Below are positions 42,381-50,561 of a DNA stretch of 64,000 nucleotides, piece after piece (the first letter of the stretch is position 1; each line of letters starts with the position of its first letter). The notes beneath the pieces were generated by a model that saw only the letters and a list, made by a program, of their open reading frames with translations, searched no databases and was not told where the DNA came from. This stretch comes from JALZVT01 sp039029135 (GTDB lineage Bacteria > Pseudomonadota > Gammaproteobacteria > Pseudomonadales > Azotimanducaceae). Location: NCBI GenBank assembly GCA_039029135.1, contig JBCCGT010000001.1, positions 186,001-250,000 of the forward strand, given 5' to 3'. A program made the position numbers and the translations under genes.

Positions 42381-44159
42381 GTGATCTTTGAAGCCATCAT
42401 CTTTCTCACAGCGGCCGTACTGGCCGTGCCGCTATTCAAGCGGCTCGGCCTTGGTGCCGTGCTCGGTTATCTGATCGGCGGCGTCGCGATCGGGCCCTAC
42501 GGGTTAGGACTTGTCGGCAGCGAGCACGGCGAACACATCCTGCACTTCAGCGAGCTGGGCGTGGTGTTCCTGCTGTTCATCATCGGCCTTGAGCTGCGGC
42601 CCAGCCGACTGTGGGCGATGCGGCGGCCGATCTTCGGCTTCGGTAGCGCCCAGCTGCTGCTGACCGCCGCCGCGATCGGCGGCATCGCCGTGGCCCTCGG
42701 CTTGGATGCCACGTCTGCTGCGATCGTCGGGCTCATCCTCGGCCTGTCCTCCACCGCGTTTGCCCTGCAGCTCTTAAGCGAGCGCGGCGAGATGAGCACG
42801 CGCCACGGGCGCAACGCGTTCGCGACGCTGCTGCTGCAGGACATCGCCGTGGTACCGCTGCTGGCGATGATCCCGCTGCTCGGCAGCGTGGCAGCGGAAC
42901 AGGGCAGCCGCGGCACCGACGCCCTGCAGGCGGTGCTAGTCCTAGTGGGCGTGGTGCTGGGCGGTCGCTACGTGCTGCGCTTCGCGCTAGCGATCGTCGC
43001 CCGCAGTCAGGTGCGCGAGGTCCTGACCGCAACCGCCCTGCTGACCGTGCTGGGCACGGCGGCGCTGGTCGAGTATGCCGGGCTGTCCATGGCGCTCGGC
43101 GCGTTCCTGGCGGGCGTGCTGCTGGCCGACTCCGAGTTTCGTCATCAGCTCGAGGCGGACATCGAGCCGTTCAAGGGACTGCTGCTGGGCCTGTTCTTCA
43201 TCGCGGTTGGCTTTACGCTGGATCTGAGTGCGCTGCTTGATGCGCCCGGACGAATCCTGGCACTCGTGCTGGCGCTGGTTGCCGTCAAATTCTGCGTACT
43301 CTGCGCACTGGGCAAGGTCGTCGGCCTAGACACGCCCGCGGCCGTGCGCCTGGGCATCGTACTGTCACAGGGCGGCGAGTTCGCCTTCGTGTTGTTTGGC
43401 ATCGCAGCCGCCGCGGGAACGCTGCACACGACGCTCGCCTCCCAGCTCGTCGTCGTGGTGTCGCTGTCGATGATAACCACGCCGCTGCTGCTGGCTCTGG
43501 CCGATCGAACGCTGGCCGGCAGCGAAGCCACCGGTGATGAAGAGAGCCTGCCGGCTGAGTTCGCGCCCGTGCTGATTGCGGGCTTCGGCCGCTTCGGCCA
43601 GATCGCCGCTCGTGTCCTGAGCGCGCGCGGCATCCCATTCACCGCGCTCGATTCCGACCACGCACAGATCAACTTCGTGAAGAAGTACGGCAATCGGGTC
43701 TACTACGGGGATACCACGCGGCTCGAACTGCTGACAGCGGCTGGCGCAAAAGTTGCGCGCATTCTCATACTGGCGATCGACGACGAGGCGCAAAGCACGA
43801 AGACCGCCCAACTGGTGCGCAAGCACTTCCCGCAGATTACGATCCTTGGACGCGCGCTGAGCCGCCGCCACGCCTACGAGCTGATGGATGCCAACGTGCA
43901 GTACGTGCAGCGCGATACGTTCCTGTCGTCGCTCGATATCGCCCGAGCCGCGCTGGTCGGTCTCGGCTTCAATGCGCAAACGGCCGAGGATACGATCGAG
44001 CGGTTCCGCACCCACGACGAACATCGGCTCTATGAGCATCGCGATTCACGCAACGACGAAGAGAAGATGCAGGCGCTGGCCAAGGAGGCGTCGAGGGAGT
44101 TACAGGAGATGTTCGAAAGGGATGTCGCAGAAGGCGTGCAAGGAATCAGTTCCGAGTGA
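42381..44159 (+). CDS. Kef/CPA2-type monovalent cation:proton antiporter with TrkA-N domain
   Basis: A 592-aa transporter. Residues 1-380 form 11-13 membrane helices: the opening VIFEAIIFLTAAVLAVPLFKRLGLGAVLGYLIGGVAIGPYGLGL and the helix VVFLLFIIGLELRPSRLWAMRR are typical of KefB/KefC. Residues about 395-520 are a Rossmann RCK/TrkA-N domain: VLIAGFGRFGQIAARVLSARGIPFTALDSD (G-x-G-x-x-G) and KYGNRVYYGDTTRLELLTAAGA. A C-terminal acidic/helical tail follows. It starts with GTG at 42381. Expected role is K+ efflux in exchange for H+, gated by nucleotide or glutathione adducts. Preceded by a GST gene. Confidence 0.9.
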   Translation: MIFEAIIFLTAAVLAVPLFKRLGLGAVLGYLIGGVAIGPYGLGLVGSEHGEHILHFSELGVVFLLFIIGLELRPSRLWAMRRPIFGFGSAQLLLTAAAIGGIAVALGLDATSAAIVGLILGLSSTAFALQLLSERGEMSTRHGRNAFATLLLQDIAVVPLLAMIPLLGSVAAEQGSRGTDALQAVLVLVGVVLGGRYVLRFALAIVARSQVREVLTATALLTVLGTAALVEYAGLSMALGAFLAGVLLADSEFRHQLEADIEPFKGLLLGLFFIAVGFTLDLSALLDAPGRILALVLALVAVKFCVLCALGKVVGLDTPAAVRLGIVLSQGGEFAFVLFGIAAAAGTLHTTLASQLVVVVSLSMITTPLLLALADRTLAGSEATGDEESLPAEFAPVLIAGFGRFGQIAARVLSARGIPFTALDSDHAQINFVKKYGNRVYYGDTTRLELLTAAGAKVARILILAIDDEAQSTKTAQLVRKHFPQITILGRALSRRHAYELMDANVQYVQRDTFLSSLDIARAALVGLGFNAQTAEDTIERFRTHDEHRLYEHRDSRNDEEKMQALAKEASRELQEMFERDVAEGVQGISSE

Positions 44160-44201
44160 TTTCACACCCACTGCCGATCAAAGCGAACAAGGCGCGACGG
44201 C

Positions 44202-45122
44202 CTACTGTGCGCCAGATTCCAGCGCCTGTAGCTGTTCGCGTATTCGCTCCTCGGTGAGCGCGTCCTGAATAGCTACCTGATCCCTCGTAACGATCGACGA
44301 CACCGATTCGGTTTCCGCCTGATCGGACATCAATCCGATCTCCTGTAGCAGCAGATCGGCCGACTCCCGAATCCCTGAGTTCGAATGTTCAAGCAGGGGC
44401 ACGAGGCGATGCCTATGCTGCGGCTCACGCCAGCGTTGCATGGAGTCTAGGACGGTCGCGACCAGATCATCATCGCCGGCGGACAGCGTCTCCAGCAGCA
44501 GGCGCCGCGCCTCCGGGCCGTCGCTGAGATCAAGTCGCGCCACGGCCATCAGCCGCGCCGCTCTTTCGGAATCGGATCCCAGAAGCTGCCGCAGACGCTC
44601 CACACCTTCGGCATCCAGCTCCAGCTCATCCAGTGCTCGACGTCGTTCGTGGATCGAACCGCCCTGAAAACTCTGCAGCCAGTAATCAACAGCCGTGTCC
44701 GGCCGCCCCTGGCCGGTCGCAGTCTCAGGCGACTCTGAACCTACCTGATCAGCAAGCAGGAGCGCGGCGATTCGCGGCCGCTCGTCCGCCGCATCGACGA
44801 TTCGAACTTCGTAGCTCAATCCGCGGAGCGCAAGGGCAAGTGTCGCCAGCTCACCGGCGAAGGCCGCCGACGGCTCAGATGCGCAGGTCGCCTCCCCCAT
44901 CTCAACCGTCGAATGCAGCGCACTATCGGGAATGCGACCGAACACCTCGGTATCGTGTCTGGCGAGCAACTCATCCAACGTGGCAGGCGGCGACAGCGTA
45001 CAGTTTTGCTTGGACGCACGGTCATCCGCCCGCCATTCGGCGGCGCGCGCCTGTTCGGCTTCCGGCCGGGCGCCGCAGGCCATGAGCCCGCCGAGCGCCG
45101 CCAGGAGTAGCCAGCGAACCAA
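44202..45122 (-). CDS. lipoprotein with HEAT-like repeats
   Basis: A 306-aa predicted lipoprotein. The signal MVRWLLLAALGGLMAC carries a lipobox at Cys16. Residues about 150-270 contain helical repeats of HEAT/PBS type: RRALDELELDAEGVERLRQLLGSDSERAARLMAVARLDLSDGPEARRLLLETLSAGDDDLVATVLDSM. No catalytic motif is seen. The stop of the beta-helix gene lies 8 nt upstream on the same strand, so the two are probably co-transcribed. Function unknown; likely a scaffold in the periplasm or outer membrane. Confidence 0.78.
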   Translation of the reverse strand: MVRWLLLAALGGLMACGARPEAEQARAAEWRADDRASKQNCTLSPPATLDELLARHDTEVFGRIPDSALHSTVEMGEATCASEPSAAFAGELATLALALRGLSYEVRIVDAADERPRIAALLLADQVGSESPETATGQGRPDTAVDYWLQSFQGGSIHERRRALDELELDAEGVERLRQLLGSDSERAARLMAVARLDLSDGPEARRLLLETLSAGDDDLVATVLDSMQRWREPQHRHRLVPLLEHSNSGIRESADLLLQEIGLMSDQAETESVSSIVTRDQVAIQDALTEERIREQLQALESGAQ

Positions 45123-45130
45123 CGACGAAC

Positions 45131-46327
45131 TCAGTACCTGTTCGGTTCTGCGCGTGGATTCAGCCGGAGTGCACCGGACGCTTCAAGTGCCTCCCCACCG
45201 TCGGTGCACGCAAGATCTGGCTGTCCGGGTGCGCCATAGTGGTTGTTGGCGAAAACCAGCGGCGTCGCGTCAATCGGTCTTTGATTGAAGTCGAAGGCGC
45301 AGCTCGTTCCCCAAACATTGTTGCTTCTAAAGCGAACATCGGTCGTCGCGCCAATGGAAACACCGGTATCGGCCCCGGTGTTTGTAATCGTATTGCCGAC
45401 AACCGCCACTTTTCTGCCGCCCGACAATATGAGCGACCATACGGCCTCGTTTGCCGTAATGTGGTTATCACGCACGACGGTTCCAGTTGGCGCTATCAGG
45501 TGCACGAAATCGGTTCGGTTATCCTCGAAAAAATAATCGCCACCGTAGATGAGGACACGCGATCCGAAATCGTTATCGCGAATAATGTTCTTGCTCAGGT
45601 CACTCCATTCACGCAGGTACCTATCGCCAGGAAATGTATTGAAGCCGTTTAGCGTGCCAGCGACGCGATTACCCGCGATCTTGTGATTGCTGATGAAACT
45701 GGTCGAAACGAACATTATCGCCTGGACAACATTGTCCAAAATCGAGAGCCCCTGAATGTGGAAGCCGTCAGCATCTGGTGGCATCGCTCTAACCGATCCA
45801 TCAATGGTGTTGTATCGGACAAAGGTTCGATTCGCATACGTAATCACTGAAGAACCAGTCGAGGCCTCTGACTCCGATTCGGCCGATGTGATGTGGTTAT
45901 CCTCGATAACTGCGTTGTCAGCCATGATCGTGATATCGCCAAAGATCGTGAAGCCGCGACCCCGCTGACCAATTCGCCCGCTATCCGCAAGAATGAGAAT
46001 CTGCAGGTTTTCGTAGCCGCTGCCGATGAAGGTAGCACCTCTGCCACCGCGGGAGACGATGCGGACACCACGCCGGTCAATCTCGAACGCGCCTGGATAG
46101 CGGCCGTCGCCAACAATGATACGGTCTGGCCCGCTGCCTTGCGCCAGCGCCCCAGCAATACTATGACAGGGCGACGACGCAGACCGGCAGTCATTGCTGT
46201 CGTCTCCGAAGAGCTCCACGTAAAACACCGCAGCCGAGCTGGGCGAACTCAAGCCCCACAGAAACATCAGCGACGCAGCAACACTATAGCCCCGACCTCT
46301 AAACGATCGTTCGTTCCTTGGTTTCAT
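45131..46327 (-). CDS. exported right-handed beta-helix protein
   Basis: A 398-aa protein. ATG 46327 gives a signal peptide (RGYSVAASLMFLWGLSSPSSA); the frame is open 57 nt further up without one. The mature part starts VFYVELFGDDSNDCRSASSPCHSIAGAL, then has coils of the parallel beta-helix kind: IIVGDGRYPGAFEIDRRGVRIVSRGG, ADNAVIEDNHITSAES, FVRYNTIDGSV, IAGNRVAGTLNGF, VRDNHITANEAV, VVGNTITNTGADTGVSI. The pattern is that of pectate-lyase-like and right-handed beta-helix repeat proteins; no catalytic residues can be assigned. By eye its DNA is more A/T-rich than the neighbours, suggesting recent acquisition. Confidence 0.82.
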   Translation of the reverse strand: MKPRNERSFRGRGYSVAASLMFLWGLSSPSSAAVFYVELFGDDSNDCRSASSPCHSIAGALAQGSGPDRIIVGDGRYPGAFEIDRRGVRIVSRGGRGATFIGSGYENLQILILADSGRIGQRGRGFTIFGDITIMADNAVIEDNHITSAESESEASTGSSVITYANRTFVRYNTIDGSVRAMPPDADGFHIQGLSILDNVVQAIMFVSTSFISNHKIAGNRVAGTLNGFNTFPGDRYLREWSDLSKNIIRDNDFGSRVLIYGGDYFFEDNRTDFVHLIAPTGTVVRDNHITANEAVWSLILSGGRKVAVVGNTITNTGADTGVSIGATTDVRFRSNNVWGTSCAFDFNQRPIDATPLVFANNHYGAPGQPDLACTDGGEALEASGALRLNPRAEPNRY

Positions 46328-46494
46328 TTTTCGCTTCCGTACCGTGACCGAATAGAATGCCACACGATACAAAGCCGAGCACAATTGCGCGCGCGGTGCG
46401 AGGCAATTTTTACAGTGTTACGGCAATCGGAACGCGCGGCAGCGACGCTGAACACTCGCTAGAAATCCACTTCGTATTCGTTAACGCAGAAGCG

Positions 46495-46932
46495 CTAATC
46501 CTGCGGGTTCAATATCAGCTTAACTTGAGCGACCTTAATGAGAATGACGTCGAGCTGCTCCTGCGTGAGGCGCTGCTCGGCGGACGCCTGCTGCGCTACC
46601 CTCTGTAACGCCATGCCGTTTGCATACAGCCGCTCGCGATAGCGACTCTCGCACTTGCGCCAGCGCTTCATCTTTCGTTCGAAGCGACTGAGGGTGTAGT
46701 GATCGAGGTCGTAAGAGGAACTGGTCTGCGGATTGGCCGGATCGAAGTTCTGCCCGCCTGACGCGATGCGCGGATCCTTCGGTGCCTCACAGGGACTCTG
46801 CGGCACTTCCCAGCTCAGCGCATCGTCGAGGCTGCGAATCTGCTTCACAGACCGCTCCTTTGCGAAGGCCGTGCCCGACGCGATCCAGCAGATCGTCAGG
46901 GTCAGGCACAGCGTCCATCGTTTGCAGTTCAT
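46495..46932 (-). CDS. small exported protein of unknown function
   Basis: A 145-aa protein I do not recognise. Signal peptide MNCKRWTLCLTLTICWIASGTAFA. The mature part has SFDxAL-like LDDALSWEVPQSPCEAPKDPRIASGGQNFDPANPQTSSSYDLDHYTLSRFERKMKRWRKCESRYRERLYANGMALQRVAQQASAEQRLTQEQLDVILIKVAQ: two cysteines and a charged helical second half. It precedes the beta-helix gene by 167 nt on the same strand. Periplasmic, role unknown. Confidence 0.72.
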   Translation of the reverse strand: MNCKRWTLCLTLTICWIASGTAFAKERSVKQIRSLDDALSWEVPQSPCEAPKDPRIASGGQNFDPANPQTSSSYDLDHYTLSRFERKMKRWRKCESRYRERLYANGMALQRVAQQASAEQRLTQEQLDVILIKVAQVKLILNPQD

Positions 46933-47016
46933 CTGCAGTCTCGCTCCGCGCGTTTGCGCTCGTCGTCTATCGAACTACGCCGGGGATCCAACGACGCCCC
47001 GGCCACCCGGCGACGA

Positions 47017-48243
47017 TCAGAGCAGTTCGCCGCCGCAGGCACCGGCTGTCGTGCCGTGTTCCTCGAACTGCTTGATTACGTTTGCTCCGGTGCGCCAGCG
47101 GTGCACCTCGTCCGGGCCATCGACCAGTCGCTGACTGCGGATGCCGCGATACCAGCGCGCCAGCGGCGTGTCCTCGCTGTAACCGAGCGCGCCGTGGAGC
47201 TGGATCGAGGTATCGACGACCTGATGCACCATGTTGGCCAGGAACACCTTGGCGATGCCGTTCTCCTGTCGCAGGTCCATGCCGTTCTCGGCCTTGTAGG
47301 CGATGTGCAGCAGCATCAGCCGCGCCTTGTAGATCTCGGCCGCACAGTCCGCCAGCATCCAGCGCACGCCCTGCCGATCGGCGAGCCGTTTGCCGAAGGT
47401 CTTGCGTCCCACCACGTGCGCGGCGGCCAGGTCGAGCGCCCGCTGCGCCATGGCGACGTTGTGCATGCCGTGCCGCAGCCGCCCGTACGCGAGCCGGTGC
47501 TGCCCCATGTTGAAGCCCTGACCCCGACCGCCCAGCAGGTTTTCCCGCGGCACGACGAGGTTGTCGATCTTGATCTCCGAATGCGATCCACCGAGCTTCA
47601 GACCCAGCGGCGAGTGCGGCTGCATCGTCTCGATGTTGCGTACGATCTGATAGCCCGGATTCGGCAGCTCGACGATGAAGGTGCTGAACTGTTCGTGGCG
47701 GGCAGCGTCCGGATCGGTCTTCGCCATCACAACGGCGATCTGGGCGACGCTCGCCGAGGAGCTGAACCACTTCTCGCCGTTCAGCACCCAGTTGTCGCCG
47801 TCCAGCTCGGCCTTGGTCTGCATGCCCGTGGCGTCCGCGCCGGCAGCCTTCTCGGTCATCGAGTAGCAGACGCGCTTCTCGCCGGCGAGGATGGGCGCGA
47901 GGAACTTCTCCTTCTGATAGTCCGTGCCGTGCTCCAGCAGCGTCATCATGGTGGCGTCGTCCGGACCCTGCGTGTTGCACGACAGCGCGCCAAGGAAACT
48001 CTCACCCAGCTCCATCTGGACCAGCGCATTCGCAAGCGGCCGCAGCCCCATGCCGCCGTGCTCGACCGGTATGAATGGACACCACAGGCCAGCGGCGCGA
48101 GATTTTTGCCGCAGCTCCGCCAGCACGCTGTCGAAGTTGTCGGCGGTGCAGTCCTGCTCGGCGGGGATGCACTCGCTCTGCACGAAATCGCGCACCTTCG
48201 CGCGGATCGCCTTGGTTTCTTCTGGAATGGCGAAATCGACCAT
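47017..48243 (-). CDS. acyl-CoA dehydrogenase (ACAD10/11-like)
   Basis: A 408-aa acyl-CoA dehydrogenase with a strong ribosome site (AAGGAGAGT) before ATG 48243. The substrate loop is ACYSMTEKAAGADATGMQTKAELDGDNWVLNGEKWFSSSAS-like (read CYSMTEKAAGADATG), then GLKLGGSHSEIKIDNLVVPRENLLGGRGQGFNMGQHRL. The C-terminal segment LVDGPDEVHRWRTGANVIKQF has D-G-P-D-E-V-H, as in ACAD10/ACAD11 and related enzymes with 4-hydroxy- or branched-chain substrates. Followed by 84 nt then a small exported-protein gene; preceded by a DsbA-like gene at 50 nt. Confidence 0.9.
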   Translation of the reverse strand: MVDFAIPEETKAIRAKVRDFVQSECIPAEQDCTADNFDSVLAELRQKSRAAGLWCPFIPVEHGGMGLRPLANALVQMELGESFLGALSCNTQGPDDATMMTLLEHGTDYQKEKFLAPILAGEKRVCYSMTEKAAGADATGMQTKAELDGDNWVLNGEKWFSSSASVAQIAVVMAKTDPDAARHEQFSTFIVELPNPGYQIVRNIETMQPHSPLGLKLGGSHSEIKIDNLVVPRENLLGGRGQGFNMGQHRLAYGRLRHGMHNVAMAQRALDLAAAHVVGRKTFGKRLADRQGVRWMLADCAAEIYKARLMLLHIAYKAENGMDLRQENGIAKVFLANMVHQVVDTSIQLHGALGYSEDTPLARWYRGIRSQRLVDGPDEVHRWRTGANVIKQFEEHGTTAGACGGELL

Positions 48244-48293
48244 CGGTTACTCTCCTTTCAGGTGTCTGTGAATGCGCACACGCGCAGTATTAA

Positions 48294-48938
48294 TCAGTCG
48301 CCGAGACGCGTTCTTGCGCGCTCGAAAATCTGTTGCAGCGAATCCAGGCTCTGCACGCCAGGCAGCGAAAACGTTCCCGCGAAGACCAGATTCGGTACGC
48401 CGCTGATGCCAAGGTCGATCGCGCGTTCGCGCTGCGCCTGCAGGTCGTCCGCGTAAACATCATCGATCAACAGCGCGTCGACCAGCGTCGCGTCCAGCCC
48501 GACGGCACTCAGGCAAGAGCCCAGGACCTCCGGCGACTCGACGTCGCGCCCTTCGCAGAAGTAGGCGGCGAACAGCGCATCGGCCAGATCGTGCTGCGCC
48601 GCGGCGTCGCCGGTCGCGAAGGCGGCCTCCATGACCCGGTGCGCGAGCGTCGTGTTGGGTATCCGGCCGATAGCGCCGTAGTCGAGCGCGAGGCCCACCG
48701 TCGCCGCCTCTTCCACGACCCGGGAAGGACCCCGCGCCGGATCGGCAGCATCGCCGTAACGCTGAGCCAGGTATTCGTGGCGATCGATGCCGCCCGGCGG
48801 AATCGTTGGCCGCAGCTGATAAGGGCGCCAGCGCAATGACACGCCCTCTCCCGCGTCCGTTGCGAGCAACTCGTCGAGCCGCCGCTTACCGACGAAGCAC
48901 CAGGGACAGACGATGTCGGAGAAGATCTCGAGCTGCAT
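48294..48938 (-). CDS. DsbA-family (FrnE-like) oxidoreductase
   Basis: A 214-aa cytosolic thioredoxin-fold protein with no signal peptide. The active site is CPWC at residues 11-14 in FSDIVCPWCFVGKRRLDELL, followed by the helical insertion and the cis-proline segment LGISGVPNLVFAG. It resembles FrnE and 2-hydroxychromene-2-carboxylate isomerase-like proteins. Cytosolic FrnE-type proteins act as disulfide isomerases or glutathione-dependent isomerases in aromatic degradation; which applies here cannot be told. It follows the LLM gene by 9 nt. Confidence 0.88.
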   Translation of the reverse strand: MQLEIFSDIVCPWCFVGKRRLDELLATDAGEGVSLRWRPYQLRPTIPPGGIDRHEYLAQRYGDAADPARGPSRVVEEAATVGLALDYGAIGRIPNTTLAHRVMEAAFATGDAAAQHDLADALFAAYFCEGRDVESPEVLGSCLSAVGLDATLVDALLIDDVYADDLQAQRERAIDLGISGVPNLVFAGTFSLPGVQSLDSLQQIFERARTRLGD

Positions 48939-48947
48939 ATCCGCGGC

Positions 48948-49985
48948 CTAGACCGCCTGCCGCGGCAGCTCCGCCACGCCCGCCATCACCTGGATGGCTT
49001 CCGCGTCGCCGCCAATCGTCAGCGACGTCGCGCCGGAGACTTCCCAGTCGCGGAAACGATTGCGAATCCGCTGCACGTCGCCGACGAGCGCGCCCTGATC
49101 GACAAACTCATCGGGCACGGCCTCGATCGCCTCGGGCTTGCGCTTCGCCAGATACAGCTCCTGGATGCGCTCCGCAGCGTCACCGAAGCCGCGCCGAATC
49201 ATCATCTCCTTGTGGAAATTCTTGTTCTTGTGCCCCATCCCGCCAACATACAGCGCGATCGTGGGTTTCAACCGCTGCAGCGCGCTGTTCACATCGTCTG
49301 TGACGATGACCGAAGTCATCGCCTGCACGGCAAAGTCGTCGCGCGACTTGCCGCCCTTGTCCAGTCCCGCCTGAATCCAGGGCTCGTACAGTGCCGACGA
49401 CTCGGGCACATAGCCGAGCGGTAGCCAGCCGTCCGCGATCTCCGCCGTCAGCTTCACGGTCGATTCCATGCCCGTGCCTAGATAGATCGGAATGTTCGGA
49501 TTGGTGTGCAGAATCGAGGTCAGGGGTTTGCCGATCCCCAACGCGCCCTCGCCATAAAACGGCAGGCTGATCTCCTTGCCCTCGTGGGTGACCGGCGCCT
49601 CACGCTTCCAGATCTTCTTCATGATCGTCACGTAGTCCTTCAGGCGATAGTAGGGTCGCCCCCACGGCTGCCCGTACCAGCCCTCGACGATCTGCGGGCC
49701 AGAGACGCCGATGCCGCAGATCGCGCGCCCGTGCGACATTGCATCCAGGGTGGCGAACGACATGGCCGCGTTCGCGGGCGTGCGTCCCGCGAGCTGAATG
49801 ACAGCGGTACCCAACTTGATACGCTCGGTATGTGCGGCGATGTAAGCGAGCGGCGTGATCGCGTCGGAGCCGTAGGCCTCCGCGGTCCAGACGGAGTCGA
49901 ACCCGAGGCGCTCGGCGAGTTGAACGGTTTCGATCGGCACCTGGAAGTGGGCGCCCGAGTAGCCGAGCATCAGTCCGAGTTTCAT
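48948..49985 (-). CDS. luciferase-like (LLM class) oxidoreductase
   Basis: A 345-aa TIM-barrel flavin or F420 enzyme (TIGR03559-like). AAGGAGAG lies 10-17 nt before ATG 49985. The opening MKLGLMLGYSGAHFQVPIETVQLAERLGFDSVWTAEAYGSDAITPLAYIAAHTERIKLGTAVIQLAGRTPANAAMSFATLD is typical of the F420-associated group common in actinobacteria. Also GVSGPQIVEGWYGQPWGRP and PIYLGTGMESTVKLTAEIADGWLPLGYVP. Whether it uses F420 or FMN is open. It lies in a minus-strand group with a DsbA-like and an acyl-CoA dehydrogenase gene. Confidence 0.88.
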   Translation of the reverse strand: MKLGLMLGYSGAHFQVPIETVQLAERLGFDSVWTAEAYGSDAITPLAYIAAHTERIKLGTAVIQLAGRTPANAAMSFATLDAMSHGRAICGIGVSGPQIVEGWYGQPWGRPYYRLKDYVTIMKKIWKREAPVTHEGKEISLPFYGEGALGIGKPLTSILHTNPNIPIYLGTGMESTVKLTAEIADGWLPLGYVPESSALYEPWIQAGLDKGGKSRDDFAVQAMTSVIVTDDVNSALQRLKPTIALYVGGMGHKNKNFHKEMMIRRGFGDAAERIQELYLAKRKPEAIEAVPDEFVDQGALVGDVQRIRNRFRDWEVSGATSLTIGGDAEAIQVMAGVAELPRQAV

Positions 49986-50060
49986 GGCTATCGCTCTCCT
50001 TATTGCCGACCGGCTTCAGCCGGACGGGTTATGAGCCTGTCCGCCGTCAACGGCGCGGCC

Positions 50061-50561
50061 TCACAGCGTCGCCGCGGCATCATCGCCAAGCTGCAGACGC
50101 ATCTCGGTGTTGCCGCGCGTGTAGCGCACATCGGTCATCCGGCGCTCGATGAATCCCGATGATCTGTACAGGCCCATGGCGGGCGTCAGAACGTCGTTCG
50201 TAACCAGATAGATTTCGCGCGCACCGCGCTCCTTGGCGAAGCGGATGCAGGCATTCATCAACAGCCGCCCCAGGCCTCTGCCCTGCTGCCCCGCCGCCAC
50301 GGCCATCTTGGCTAGTTCGAACACGCCCCCGCCGACGGGCACCATCGCGACACAGCCGACCGGCTCGCCGTCGACCAGGGTAAAGAAGATCTCGCCGCCG
50401 TCGTTGATGACGTAGCCTTCGGGATCGCCCAGCGACTTCTCGTCCTCGGCCTCCATCTCGAAGTAGCGCTCGATCCAGGCTCGATTCAGGCGCGCGAACG
50501 CCTCCGCCAGACGCGGCTGGTAGCCAACAACCTCGACGCTTACTTCGGTTGCAGCAGCCAT
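50061..50561 (-). CDS. GNAT-family N-acetyltransferase
   Basis: A 166-aa acetyltransferase. The acetyl-CoA loop is AAGQQGRGLGRLLMN (Q/R-x-x-G-x-G) after GGGVFELAKMAV, and the preceding strand has GEPVGCVAMVPVG; the C-terminal segment LYRSSGFIERRMTDVRYTRGNTEM is usual for GNATs. Acceptor unknown. Its first 22 nt overlap the 3' end of the upstream esterase-like gene, indicating coupling. Confidence 0.88.
   Translation of the reverse strand: MAAATEVSVEVVGYQPRLAEAFARLNRAWIERYFEMEAEDEKSLGDPEGYVINDGGEIFFTLVDGEPVGCVAMVPVGGGVFELAKMAVAAGQQGRGLGRLLMNACIRFAKERGAREIYLVTNDVLTPAMGLYRSSGFIERRMTDVRYTRGNTEMRLQLGDDAAATL

Noticed and set aside
46954..48456. A 500-codon open frame on the plus strand
   Set aside because: Antisense to the acyl-CoA dehydrogenase at 47017; composition is that of a shadow frame.
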